Shown piece after piece: positions 11,729 to 24,703 of a DNA stretch of 64,000 nucleotides. The notes under the pieces are model-generated. The model searched no databases. It had not been told where the DNA came from and saw only the letters and a list, made by a program, of their open reading frames with translations. The stretch's first letter is position 1, and every line of letters begins with the position of its first letter. A program made the position numbers and the translations under genes. Source of the DNA: Cyclaneusma minus (taxonomy: Eukaryota; Ascomycota; Leotiomycetes; Marthamycetales; Marthamycetaceae); contig JAKZHN010000031.1 of assembly GCA_037179335.1 (NCBI GenBank), positions 124,001-188,000 of the forward strand, read 5' to 3'.

Positions 11729-13289
11729 ATGGCCTCCTCCTCCTCCGCCGAGCTCTCACGCACCGAAACATGGACCCTCCTCACGCTCTCGGTAGCCTGC
11801 GTCGCCATAATCTTCAACACCTTCAGCGGCTCCGGCGAAGCGCTCGTCGCCAACATCGCCTTCTCCGGAATCGCCTTTTCGGCCTCGTATGCCATGATAC
11901 GCTGGCTCGGGCCTACGTTTATGAAAGCCGGCTTGAAGGGGAAAGACATGAGTAAAGTGCATAAGAAAGAGATTCCGGAGACGATGGGAGCGGTATGTGC
12001 GGTGGTTTATCTGCTGTGCATGGTTTGCTTTATCCCGATGACGTTCTATAAGGATATTGTGGCGGCGACGAGTGGAGGGGGGAATAGGGATGTGGTTTTG
12101 GAGGTGGTGGAGGTGGAGAGTGTGGAGGTGGGGAGGTTGTTGCATAAGTTTCCGCATAGTAAGGTATGTTTGGATGTTGAATGTCTTTGATGATGAGATG
12201 CGCCAATGTGTCGAGACTACAAGGCACTCATCGGCGCGAGTTCCCAAGTGAAACGATATATTGATGAAGAATCTATGCTAATCATTTTTGGTTATGGAAA
12301 TATAGCTAGCATCCTGGCTCTCCGCCCTCCTCTCCCTCCAATCCGTCGTCCTCCTCGGCATTGGCGACGACCTCTTCGACATCCGCTGGCGCCACAAATT
12401 CTTCATCCCCGCCTTCGCCTCCATCCCCCTCCTGATCGTCTACTTTGTCGACTTCGGCGTAACCCACGTTGTCGTGCCCACGCCGCTTCTTCCTTACCTC
12501 TCACCCTATCTTTCGGGTGGCCAGTTGATCGATCTCTCCTACCTCTACTACATCTACATGGCCGCCATAGCAATCTTCTGTCCAAACTCTATAAATATCC
12601 TGGCGGGGATTAACGGCATCGAAGTGAGCCAGAGCTTGGTCATCGCCTTCCTCTTGTTGCTGAATGATAGTCTGTACTTGTGCGCGAAATATCCACATCC
12701 AGCCACCGATTCACACTTATTCTCTGTGTACATGTTGCTGCCTTTCATAGGCGTGTCCGCTGCATTGTGGAAACACAATTGGTATCCAGCGCGCGTGTTT
12801 GTCGGTGATACATACTGCTATTTCGCCGGCATGATTTTCGCCACCATCGCCATCCTGGGGCATTTTAGCAAAACGCTGCTGCTGCTATTTATTCCGCAAA
12901 TCGCAAATTTTCTGTACAGCGCACCGCAACTTTTCAGGATTGTGCCGTGTCCGCGCCACCGCTTACCGCGCTTCAACGCAAGAACTGGCTTACTAGAGCC
13001 CAGTGTTACGGAGTGGCAGAAGCCGCCGTCGAAAGCGGTTGATTTGGGGCTGAAGGTGTTGGCGAAGTTGCATCTCTTGAAAATCGAGACGAATCCGAAG
13101 GGGCAGATTGTGGAAAGCAGCAATTTTACGATACTGAACTTGTGGTTGGTGTGGTTTGGGCCGATGCGCGAGGATAGATTGGCCGTGGGGTTGTTGGCGA
13201 TGCAGATGGCTTGTGGGTTGGTGGGGTTGTTTGTGAGGCATCGCTTGGCGTTGTTGGTTTTTAGAGAGGATAATTGGGGGCTGCCTTGA
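11729..13289 (+). CDS. ALG7: UDP-GlcNAc:dolichyl-phosphate GlcNAc-1-phosphotransferase
   Basis: Catalyses the first committed step of N-glycan precursor assembly, moving GlcNAc-1-phosphate from UDP-GlcNAc to dolichyl phosphate at the ER membrane; the family is the tunicamycin target. Exons 11729-12163 and 12306-13289 join in phase 0 across a 142-nt intron to give 472 aa, close to the usual fungal length. Seen directly: multiple hydrophobic segments, the KVHKKEIPETMG loop, the catalytic DDLFD at 166-170 (in GIGDDLFDIRWRHK), NSIN at 239-242 followed by ILAGINGIEVSQ, and GDTYCYFAGM from 312, all characteristic of eukaryotic GPT/ALG7. The C-terminal loop RIVPCPRHRLPRFN (just before NARTGLLEPS) is also typical. 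The intron splits the first third; splicing at the alternative AG four bases downstream would break the frame. The gene ends 1.1 kb before the AT-rich block, with its 3' end facing it. Confidence 0.95.
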
Positions 13290-14414
13290 GGGGTGGAACA
13301 AGAAAATAGATGAGAAATGATGAAGGGATTTTTGATGTGCATAGAGGGAAGGAAAAAAAAGAAGCCCTGTGTTGAAAATGTTAGACGGACAGGAGGGGAA
13401 GCCTACCGCTAGAGATGAAGGGGGGGTATCAACTCGTTGCATAGTATGCGATGTCAGATGATAGGACAGGTTGCAGAGCTGCATCTGGATGTGTATAAAA
13501 AGAGATGTCACATAGCACATGGTTTAGTATGCATGAAGGAGAGTCATCTGGAACCGAGACCTCCCAGAGCTCGAACTGCCTGAGAGCATTTATTCATCAC
13601 CATCCCAAATCATTCACCCTTATTTATCACGCACACAGCTCATCTCGCACACGACTTGAGAGCCTCATTCTAAATATCCTCGGGTTCTTTTCTTCTTGAT
13701 CTGGCTAGGTATGAAAAATGAAAAATCCTTCACGGGGTATCAACAAGAACCCCCGAGGCCAGACGAAAGAGAAAACGCCATCCCATCGCCTCTTGAAGCT
13801 CCCGTACGTATACAGCAGTATACATGGTGGATGGCGGATGGAGAATAGGTGGTAAGAACTATTATTCCAGCTGTTTGACATTGGATTTAGTTAGTATCGA
13901 CATTTCGCGTCTGACGATTTACATTTACAACACACCTCAGTCGTTGCCATCGCATTTTTTACAAATACTTTCAGTCTTTTTCTATTATTTACCTACAAAG
14001 CAGTAGTTCGTAAGGATGGAGAGGACCGGATTGCTTGCAGGCAGGCAGCAGCCTCGCTCTTGGCCGTGACGGGGAGACAAAGAACCCCGATCTACAAGTC
14101 TAGAAACGGATTTTCCCGCAAAGAATGGGCGATGAAGGGACCAGCGATGTGGTACGTGGGGATCGGAGAACGCTTGCAGCGCAGCGTCAATGATGGCATT
14201 TTGTTTCTTGTGGCGACGGCGTTTTGCTCTGAGTCCCAGATTGGACATTCGCGTTTTGGTTTCTGGTAAGGAAGATAGAATGCTACCTAGCCGGAATCTC
14301 TGCTTGCTGGTGTGGAGACGTAGTTGAGAAGCCAAAATAAATACTTCTTGATTCAAGATCTCAGTTGACTACGACTGAGTTTAGCTGGCTGCTGAGAATG
14401 TTCAGCTCGTAGGA
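13290..14414. other. Intergenic between ALG7 and the AT-rich block
   Basis: No supported gene. Base composition stays near that of the left arm up to about 14410 and then falls abruptly at the inverted repeat starting at 14415. The frames at 13505-13699 and 13985-14356 show no domain and are treated as chance. Confidence 0.5.
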
Positions 14415-14449
14415 TACCTTAGCGGAGGGGGGGGATTTGAAAAAACCAG
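14415..14449 (+). repeat. Left terminal inverted repeat of the AT-rich block
   Basis: Starts TACCTTAGCGGAG, then a G-run and ATTTGAAAAAACCAG. It matches the reverse complement of 39931-39965 at 30 of 35 positions without gaps, with the first 13 identical. The GC transition of the block coincides with it. The outermost TA may be a target-site duplication rather than part of the repeat. Confidence 0.8.
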
Positions 14450-16879
14450 CCAAGCATAGTTTTAAATTCGAGAAACCAGTTAAAATCTCAAAAACGAGTG
14501 AAAAACTCTATAAACGGTTGGCAAATCCCAGCAATAATTGGTAAACAATTGGTATTGTTTTAAATTATTATTTTAATTATAATAATTTATAGAATTTAAT
14601 ATGAATTTATTTTATTAAAGCCTTATATTATTATTTGGTTTTTTTGAATTGCCATATTGTTTTTATAATTATCAGAGTTTTTATACCAAATTTAAATTAC
14701 TATAGAATTATAATATAAGGTTTATAGCAACGAAATATTTTTAATAGTTATATTTTATTGCAATTTAATTTTAATATGAAATTGTAATAAATAATACGTT
14801 TTTATTATTAAAATAAAATATATAATATAATTTTGCAAGATTTTATTTTATTATTATTAAATGTGCCAAAATTAATAGGGAGATTAATAATTAAAGAATA
14901 TTTATATTTAAAGTCTATTTGGGCCTTTCTAAAACAAATGGCTTTTCGGAATTTTTTAAAATTAAAAAAAATTGTTTTTTATTAAATACTGACAAAAAAA
15001 ACTTTTAAAATATTAATTTAGGAATTTATTAATATTATAAAAACTCGGAAAATTTCGGAATAGCAAAGTTTTGCTTTTAATATTAATCTGATATTAATTT
15101 AATTGTTAAAAAACGAATTGCTTTATTTTTGCTTTTGCTTTATGGGTTTTTTAAATATTAATTAAAATATAAGCTGATATATTAATAAATGCTTTAAAAT
15201 ATTGCTTTATTAGGTAAAAAGGTATTGCTTTGGAAATTTGCAAAATCAAGTTTTTTTGCTAATTTTCTATTTTGAAATTAATATATTTAATATAGATTTT
15301 AAATATAGTGTAAAAAAATAGAAATAAAAATATGATATAATTAAGGGGTATATATAAAATAAATATTAAAGCTAAAATTGCAGAAATTATTATTTATTAT
15401 TTAATTTTTTAAATAAAATTATTTATATATAATAATTTATAATTCGAATTTATTTTTGCTAAAAAAAAATTAATATGGTTTTATAAAATATTATAAAAAT
15501 ATAAAATTTTTTAAAATTTTATAATACTATATTTTAAATTTATTATATGCAAGTGATTTTATTTAAAAAGCTGGTTTAAAATATAAATATAAATATACTT
15601 AATTTTTATATTAAAAATAATATTTTTTTTAGCTATATTTAAAATCCTCAGCTATTTTTTTTTAAAAAAATAGGGATATTTATATCTATAAATTATATAA
15701 TGCTTATATTTTGGAATAAAAATAAACAATACTATAGAATATAATATTCAAATAGAAAAATTAAACTAAGCGGCAATAAATAAAAATAAAGCAAATAAAT
15801 TGGAATCAAAATTACTAATATTTTAAATATTTATTTGAGTTTTTTTTTGCGTTGCTAATAATTTCAAATTGTATATAAAAAAGGCAAAAAGGTTATTTAC
15901 AAGCTTTTTAATACTTTTTTTTCTCAATTAAATAAAATATTAGCAATAATTAAAAGGCCTTAATTTTTAATTGAAAATTTAATCTTATTTTTAATATTGT
16001 TTTTTTCGGGCATTAAATGCTAAAAGCTATTGCTAAAAGCAATATTGGTAAAATTGGCAATATAATATATAAATATATATATATATATATTAATAGCGTA
16101 TATATATAGTATTTAAAGGATTATAATAATATTGGGAAAGAATTTGGAAAAGAAACATTTAATTGCATTATAAAGCTATATTAGTAAATAGGATTTTGCA
16201 ATAGTTAAAAGCTTTAAAAACTAATAACCAAAATAAAAAAGCTATTGAAATACGGTATAAAAACAATATTAATAAAATTGCAAATAATTCTTTTATAATA
16301 AAATTAAAATAGTTTTTTTTTTAATTTTTTTTATTTAATATAATAATATTAAGCGATTTAAAAGCCAATTGCAATGCTAAAAACCGTATATTTTAAATAA
16401 TAATATTAATAATAAAAATATTTTTAGGCTGTAAATACAATTATTTTTGCCGCAAATAATAAAATCGCTATTTTTATAAATGGAATTTTGCAAAAAGCAA
16501 AAAAATATATACGTTTAAATATTTAAACAATATTAATAAAATTAGCAATATAATATTAAAAAAAGAAATTAATAGCGTATATATATAATATTGGATAGAA
16601 ATAAAATAATATTAAATAAAAATATAATATTTAAATATTGCTTTTAGGAAATTGCATAAATTTAATATTTTTTATTATTATAATGCTTAAAGCCAATATA
16701 GAATTTCGCAGCTTTTTATTTTAATTTTAATATAGGCGTTTATTGGCAAAACCTATTGCTATAGCAAATATTGGTTTAAAATTTATTAATAATATTAATT
16801 AAGCCGATAATTTGAAAGAAATAAAAAAGGAATTAAAAAAAATTAGCATTTAATAAAAAATTGTAAAATTAATTTATCA
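14450..16879. other. AT-rich, RIP-degraded sequence without identified features
   Basis: Beyond the inverted repeat there are short similar phrases (cgagaaacc, ggttggcaaat) that recur near the right end (for example ttggcaaat at about 39747 and 39902) and could be subterminal motifs. Otherwise I see only AT-rich sequence with scattered GpC, no readable protein and no intact frame. Confidence 0.5.
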
Positions 16880-17045
16880 CGGCGCGGCAAAGGTCGTAGG
16901 TGGGGGTTAAGGTAAATTAACGTTATAAGCTAAAAAGGGAAGCTTTTCAGCCGGCTAGAATTATAAAGGTCTTTTTAAAATTTTACAGCGCTAAGTAATA
17001 CCGGAGGTTATATATTAGGCATATGCGTGCCTAAAGCATTAAGGC
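16880..17045 (-). repeat. LTR-like repeat family X, inverted copy
   Basis: A GC-richer islet whose reverse complement aligns with the repeats at 28675-28855 and 33085-33275. Shared phrases on the minus strand include gctttaggcacgc near the start and tagcttataa followed by tttaccttaaccccc toward the end. It is probably a solo LTR or a broken element end in the opposite orientation to the other two copies. Confidence 0.55.
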
Positions 17046-17244
17046 TAAATTAATATTATAATAATACCTTCGATTTAAATCGCTATTTATTTTAAATAAC
17101 GCTAAAAATTATTCTTTATTTCTAAATATTTATAATTCAATTATAAAATATCCGTATTTTTATTCATAAAAATTACGTAATTATTTTTTCCCTTATTATA
17201 ACTCCAAATACCAAAAATGTCTTTCGTAGTTGTTCTTTTTTTTT

Positions 17245-17497
17245 TATCACACGGGGCCGAGGAGGGCGCCCTGCGGGCATCCCATAAGGCACGTGCGCTA
17301 AAGGTGCGTAAAAGGTAAGCGTTATTTATTAAAAAAGCTAAGCAAGGCTTTTAATGTATAATATTTAAATGCCATTATTTTTATTTAAAAAAAGCAATAA
17401 TTATTTTTTATAGCTAAAAAATATATATAATATATTTTTATTTATGAATATGTTCTTAATTATTATAATAAAATAGCCGCTTTTATTTTAAAAAATA
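17245..17497 (+). repeat. 5' LTR of the gypsy element
   Basis: Aligned with 24449-24703. The left 70 bp are much richer in GC than the right copy: in the first 23 aligned columns starting cacacgggg, 13 differ and every difference is a C/T or G/A transition. The element end reads TATC, probably once TGTC. The right edge is approximate because similarity fades near 17497. Confidence 0.75.
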
Positions 17498-19991
17498 ATA
17501 ATTTAGCAAACTAATAATCACTCAATTTATTAGCTATAAATTTGGCAATAATTTTATTTATAAATTTTTTATTAAAAGCCCTAAAAACCAATTTGTCTTA
17601 ATTTTAAAAAAACTTAATATTAATAATAATACCGGCAAAGTTTATATATTAAATTAAAAAGCCATATTTAATAAAAATAATAATGTATTTATTAATAATA
17701 TTAAAAAAAGCGCTATTAATATTAATAATTAAAAATAATTTAAAAGCTTTTCTGCTTTAAATTAAAAATTATTTAATAGCCTTTTTGAATTAAATAGCCA
17801 ATTTATTAATATAAGCTAATTCAGGCAAGCTTAAAATTAAAATACCCCAATTAAAAATATAAATAAATTATATAAAAGCAAAATTAATTAAATTCCTGCT
17901 TTTGTTTTGAGCTTAATTTAAAATTAAGCAAATTTTAATTTTAATAATTTTATAGCTATTAATAACTTATTTAAAAATTTAAAAAAAGATGCGAAATTAC
18001 AAGCCAAAATTATAATTTTTATTTATAAATATAGCTTATTTAGCTTAAATTTTAATAATAAATAATTAATTGCCAAAAGATTTTATATATTAAAAAAAGT
18101 TTATATATTAAAAATTAAGCTATCTTATATATATTATATATATAAATATTATAAATAATTTAATTTCTTATAAAATTATTTTAATATATAGCTTTAATTT
18201 GTTTTAAAAAATAATACAATTTATATTTATTGTATTTTAATTGTATTTAAAGGCTATATATATATTATATAACAATATTATTAAATAAATTATAAATTAA
18301 ATTATAAACTAAAAAAGAAAATTAAATATTAAATATTAAATACAATAAATATAAAATAAGAATATATATTATAGATATTAAACCCATTTATTAAAAAGGC
18401 TTAAAAAATTTATTTTCTTATATAAAAAAAAAATTAATACTTAATTTATTTTCAAGCTTTATAATAATATTAAATAAAATTTTATTTTTTAATAACATAA
18501 TTAATTATAAATTAATATATAATACATATTTAATATAATCGAAAATATTAAATATAAAAATAAGCCTAATTTTTAATTTAAACCCAAAAATATATTTAAT
18601 ATAAATAATTTAAAAACAATATAATAATTATAATAAATTATAAAATCTATATAATATTTCAAAAAACAATATAGTAATTTAATATTAGCCCAATTATAAA
18701 AGCAGAAAAAACAGCTAATATTAAAATAAAGGCCAATAAGATAATTGAAATTAATACCAGCTTTTTTTATATTTTAATTATAATTTTAATAATTATAGCC
18801 TATTTAATTGCATTTATAAAAAAACAAAATATTAAAAGCCTAAATATAAAATCCGTAAATATAAATAGCCCGATAATAAAGCGTATATTTTAAATAATAA
18901 TAACTTTAATAACTATAAGAAAAGCCAATTAAATAAAAATAGCTTTAATTATAGCTTTGATTAAAATAATTATAATTAAAATAATTAAAATTAAAATTCT
19001 TCTATAAAAGCCGCAAATAAAACCCTTAATTACATAAATTATAAATATAAATATAATAATTAAAACAAATGCCAATAATTGCCTAATTTAATAATTGTTT
19101 TATAAAATAAAAATATATAATAATTAATTGCTTAATTGCAATTAATATTTAAAATATAATTTCCGCTTTTGCTTTGATTAATAATAAATTAAATAAAAGT
19201 TTTATATTATTAATATTTGCAAAGAAATAAAAATAGATTAATATATATATATATAATATTTATAAATTTGCTTTTTTATTAAAGTTTTTAATAATAAAAA
19301 TAATATAAGAAACCAGAGCATTAAAATATATAAAATATTTGCATATTTATATAATTCGCTTTTGAATATGTTTTATTTTAAATAAGCAAATAATAAATAT
19401 TATAATTAGGCTAAAACTAATTTTATTTATAAATGCCAAATTAAATATAAAATTATTATTTAAAATAAATTAAATAAATTAAAAAAGCTAAATATAATAA
19501 ATAAAAAGTTATTATATATAAAATACTTTATATATAAAACTTAAAAATATAATATTAAATTATATAAAATAGTATTTAATAAAATAAATAAAAAGCTATT
19601 TTTTATAAAAAATATTATAAACTTAAATAAAAATCCTATTATATATATATTAAATAAAATTTTAAAATTTTGGCAAAATAAAATAGATTTTTAATATATT
19701 TTTAAGGCTGTAAATTACCAAGAATTAAAAATAGTTATAAAAAATATATAGCAAAATTAAAATTAAAGCAAAAAGTTAAGAAATCTAAGCCATTTTAATG
19801 ATATTTTTAATATAATAAAAGCTGGTATATTATTTATATATTTTAATTGGAATTATATTATAAAAACCAAAGCAAGTTTATTTTATTAATTTATTTATAA
19901 ATTATTTAAAAAGCAGCTAATTATATTAGAAAAGTATTTTAATAGTATATTAATAAAAGATTAAATTTGCAAATTAAAAAGCCTAATAAAA

Positions 19992-20343
19992 GCCTTTATA
20001 TTATTTATATTTAAAAAATAATATCTTATATTTATATATTAATTATAAAAAATTAAATATTATTATTATTAAAAATTACTGCTTATTTGTTTTTAATTAA
20101 TAAATTTTTAATTAAATTAAAAAAAGCCATAATTTTTATTAAGCTGGATTTTAAAAAAATATATTATAGAATTCTTATAAATAAAAAAGGTATTTTATAT
20201 AAAATATAGCTATTTTAAATATTTAATAATATTATTTAAATTGGTAAATATATTAGCTATATTTTAAGCCTATATAAATATAGCTTTTTTAAAAAAATAT
20301 TATAATAATTCATTATAATAATATTTTAATTTATTTAAAAACC
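19992..20343 (+). pseudogene. Gypsy reverse transcriptase relic
   Basis: Reading the plus strand across two or three frame changes gives the blocks of a Ty3/gypsy reverse transcriptase. AFILFIFKK at 19992 fits APILFVxKK. KNNILYLYINYKKLN at 20014 fits the KDGSLRLCVDYRKLN motif. TAYLFLINKFL at 20078 fits the YPLPxIxxLL region, and IKLDFKKIYYRI at 20138 fits TKLDLRxAYHRI. ILAIF-stop-AYIN at 20250 fits APATFQAYIN. YNNILIYLKN at 20314 fits the catalytic YxDDILIYSKN, with both Asp codons now Asn. The changes are those expected from C-to-T and G-to-A mutation on both strands. Confidence 0.85.
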
Positions 20344-23300
20344 CTTAATAAATATAATATATAATTTGTTTTTATAAAGAAAAGCAAATATAATTTTAAA
20401 ATAAATAAAAATTTACTTTAAGCTTCATAATAACTAAATATATATACATAAAGCCGAAAAAAATGCATATTATTTAAAACTAATCTATATTATTTAAAAA
20501 TAATTTATATTAATTATATATATAAAATTGCAATTATTTTTTAAAATAAACCAATTTCTATAAGCAATTTACTTTAAAATATAATAAAATTATATTGCCT
20601 ATAATTAATTTGCTTATTAATAATATATTAAAAAAAACTTATTTAAATGGTTTTTAAAAACGTAAAAGACTTTTTAATGCATTAAAAATATATTTGCAAA
20701 TAAGTTAATATTGCAATATTTTAATTTTATAAAATATTTGCAAATTATATGTAATGCTTTTAAATTTATAATATTAGGAATTTTAAAGCAATTTAAAGAT
20801 TTAAATGATTTAATATAATATTATTAATATTTAACAGCTTTTTGGTTTTATAAGCTAATTAATATAAAATTAATATATTAAATATATAATATTAAGTTGC
20901 TTGCAATTATGATTCTTTTTGAGATTAAAAGCAATATATTTAAAATATATATTATAATATTTAAATATTTTTAAATTATAATAATTTGCGCTATTTTATA
21001 AATATCAAAAAAAAGCAAAATACGCTATAAAATCAAAATTTTATAATTTTAATATTAAATATATTATAAAAATTTAAAAATTTATTAAATTTTTATTTTA
21101 TAAGCTAAATTATAAAACAGCAATAAAAACTACGTAAGCAAAAATATTAAAGGGGGTTTTATTTATATTATAATAAAAACTTTATTATTTATTTAATTAT
21201 ATCTTAATTATATACTTTTTAAAAGATTTAGCTATTTTTGCAAATATAGCAATTATATTTTAATTAAAATTATTAAATTGGAAAATTAGTATCATACGCT
21301 TTATTTATATATTATAAGCATAAATGTTTAAATAAAAAGTTGTATTTTATTTAAATTATAAAAACCCAAAAGCCGAAATACTTAAAATAAGCTTTATAAT
21401 TATTTTTAAAGCTTAAAAAATAATAAAAAAATAAATAATAGCAATTCAAAAATATTATATTATATAAAAAAAAACAAATTATATATTTTTGCAATAAATA
21501 TATCATATAATAAATATATTATATATTTATTATAATAGCAAATTAATAGGCCATTTTAGAATAAAATAAATTTTCATTTTAATTTATTATAAATATTATT
21601 AATTAGGTATAAAAATCAAAATACAAAATTATATATGCAATTGCTATATTTATTAATAAAATAAAATTTGCTAATATATATTTTATAATTAGCTATAATT
21701 TTTGCCTTCAATTAATAAGCTATAAATATATTTATTATAAAATTTTATTATAAGCTTATTAACATTATAATATATAAATAAAATATATGATATTATTTTA
21801 ATAATAATAAATTATTATATTAAAGCTATATAATATATATACATAATCAAAAATATTAATATATAATTTTTAATAAAATTTGTTATTTCTTATTTTTTTT
21901 TAAAAATTATTATATTTAATTATAGCTTTATATTTATTAATATACTATAAAAAGCGTTTTATTATAAATCTTATATAATACATAAATATATTATTATATT
22001 TTATTTTTAAATAAATAAAGCAACTAAATTAGATTTCAAAAATTCATATATAATATTATTATAATAAAAAAAATTAGGCAATTTAATTAGTTATAGCAAA
22101 ATTTGCTTAGAATAATATAAAGCAATTTCTTTTATTAATAGTATATAAATATTATTTATAAATTAATATCAATTTTTTTATATAATTTATAAAAATTAAA
22201 ATATTTAATATAAAAAAGTAATAAAACGTAATATAATATAATAAATATACGCTATTGAAAAAATTAAAAAAACATTATTAATAAATATATAAAATAATAT
22301 ATAAAAAAGCATAAAATTATAAATTTTAATAAAAAAAATTAAATCCTTTTATTTATTAAAAACATACGTTTTAAAGCCGGAAAATGAATAAAAAAATATA
22401 TATAGGCTTTCTTTTATTATTAAAAAAATAAAAGCCTAAATTAATTGCCTAAAATTTCTATTTGGATTTTAATTAAAAAAATTATATACTAGTTTTTATA
22501 CTAGCTTTTTAAAATTTGCTAAAATATTTTAAAATAATATATATAAATTATATTTTGCAAATTTTTAAAAAAAAATTAAAGAATAATTAAAAAATAATTA
22601 AAATATATATATGTAAAACAAAGCTTATATTTTATATATATTAAAAAGGCCAAAATTAAAATTAAAACCAATTTCTTTTTTTTAAAAAAATATCCTAATA
22701 ATTTTAAGCAAATTTATTAAAAAGATACCAAAGCTAAATTATAATAATAACGGAAAATTTATAAAAAAAGCTTGCGCTTTTTTTAAAAAAAAAAGAAAAC
22801 TAGTTTTAGCTTTATATTTAAATAAAAAATACCTAATTATATGCAATATTAAGCAAAAATAAAAATATGAATTTAATTATTTTTTTATATTTTAAATTGA
22901 ATTATATTAAATTATATTCTATAAAGAATTAAATTAAATAATTAAAAATTAAATAATAAGCTTAATTTAATTAAAAATTATAAAATGCGCAAATAAAAAT
23001 TATAGATTTTATATATTAAATAATTTAATTAAAAATAAATATTATATAAAATAAATCCGGTTAGCAAAATTAAAATTTTTATAATATTTTTAAATTCCAA
23101 TTTATATATATTAAATTTATAATTCTCATATTCTATATTATATTATTAAAAATCCGGTTTTTTTATATTAAATAAAATATTATTAAAACATATTTAAAAT
23201 TGTAATTTATTTAGATTTTAATTAAATATATATAAAAGAATAGGATATAAATTTATTAAATAGCATTAAATATTAATTGCTATATATATTAAAATATAAA

Positions 23301-24080
23301 TTGCAAAATAATTTTACTTAAAGCTATTATTACAGCTATAATATTTTTAAATATATTATATATTTTATATTTTAAAAAAGCATAAATGTTAAAATATTGT
23401 TTTAATAGCTTTTATATTATTTTTTGATTAAATTAATTTATTATTACAATTGGCATATTAATTCTTAAAAAAAGCCTGAATTTTAATATAGCAATAATAG
23501 TAAAATATAAAAGCATTATAAATTATATTGAATAAAGGAATTTAAATAGCGGAAATTTGCAAAACGATAAATTAATTAATAAAAACAAAATAAAAAAAGC
23601 AAAATATAAGCTTATTATATAATAAAAAGGCTTATAATTATTGCAATAATAATTATATTTAAAATTATTTATAATCCAGCTATAAATATTAAAATTTTTA
23701 TATTTCTTTTCATAAAAGCTTTATATATAGCAAGCGTAAATACAAATTTGAAACATAAATACGGGCTTAATAAAAATACAATTTAAATTTTGCAGCAAAA
23801 TTGCAAATTTAATACCATTATTATAATTATAAATAGAATTTTTATTGCGTAAGATTTAAAATAAGCTATTACCAATATTTTATATTTTATAATTAAAAAT
23901 ATTAAAGGCTATAATATCAAAATTTAAAAAAATATCCTGATTTTTGCTAAAAAAAGGCGTATATTAAATATTTTATATAAAAGCAATAATAAAAAAAAGC
24001 CTGTTTTATATAAATAAAGCTTTAATAAAGCCTAATATAATTGCTATAAAAAGAATTTCTTTTTTAAAAATTTGCTAAAA

Positions 24081-24178
24081 ATTAAAAAAATTAAAAAAAT
24101 TAAAAAAATTAAAAAAATTAAAAAAATTAAAAAAATTAAAAAAATTAAAAAAATTAAAAAAATTAAAAAAATTAAAAA
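24081..24178. repeat. 9-bp tandem array, unit attaaaaaa
   Basis: About 11 consecutive copies of attaaaaaa, nearly perfect, inside the 3' part of the gypsy element and 270 bp before its right LTR. Its regularity contrasts with the decayed sequence around it, so the expansion is probably younger than most of the RIP. Confidence 0.9.
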
Positions 24179-24448
24179 CGCAATTAAAAATTGATATATT
24201 ATTATTATAAAAAATATATAATACGTATGTAATTTTTTTTAAACCAATTATTTAAAATAAGCCATTGCTATATTAATTTTTTAGCATTTGCAATATATAT
24301 ATATATATATAAGCTAATAAAAGCTTATTAATTTATACAATTAAAATAAAAAGCCAAAAGCAATAATTAAAATTAAATATTAAATTACCGGAAAGCGAAA
24401 ATTCGCACTTGGAAGCTTTAGGGCCTAGAATTATAAAAAAGCAAAAAT

Positions 24449-24703
24449 TATTGTATAAAGCTAAAAAAAGCGCCTTGCAAATATTTTATAAAGCATATAT
24501 ATTAAAAATGAATAAAAAATAAGCATTGCTTATTAAAAAAGCTAAACAAAGCTTTTAGCGTATAATATTTAAGCGCTTCTATTTTTATTTAAAAAAGGCA
24601 GCGGCTATTTTTTATAGCTAAAACATATATATAATGCACCTTTATTTGCCAATTTATTCTTAACCATTATAGTAAATAGCGCACCTATATTTTTATATAG
24701 CAC
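24449..24703 (+). repeat. 3' LTR of the gypsy element
   Basis: Begins TATTGTATAAAGC and aligns through gcttattaaaaaagcta, gcgtataatatttaa and tttttatagctaaaa with the left LTR. It is more AT-rich than the left copy. The purine-rich tract directly before it supports the boundary. Confidence 0.75.

Larger units (their letters stand above)
17245..24703 (+). mobile_element. Ty3/gypsy LTR retrotransposon, RIP-degraded
   Basis: Two direct repeats of about 250 bp lie 7.2 kb apart (17245-17497 and 24449-24703), and a plus-strand gypsy reverse transcriptase can be read between them at 19992-20343. A purine-rich stretch (aaaaaagcaaaaa, about 24436-24448) sits directly before the right repeat, as a polypurine tract should. 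The size of 7.4 kb is normal for fungal gypsy elements. All coding frames are broken by TGG or CAA/CAG to stop changes and by small indels, so it cannot be autonomous now. Gag should lie at about 17.6-19.3 kb and RNase H/integrase after 20.5 kb, but I could not read them with confidence. Confidence 0.85.
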
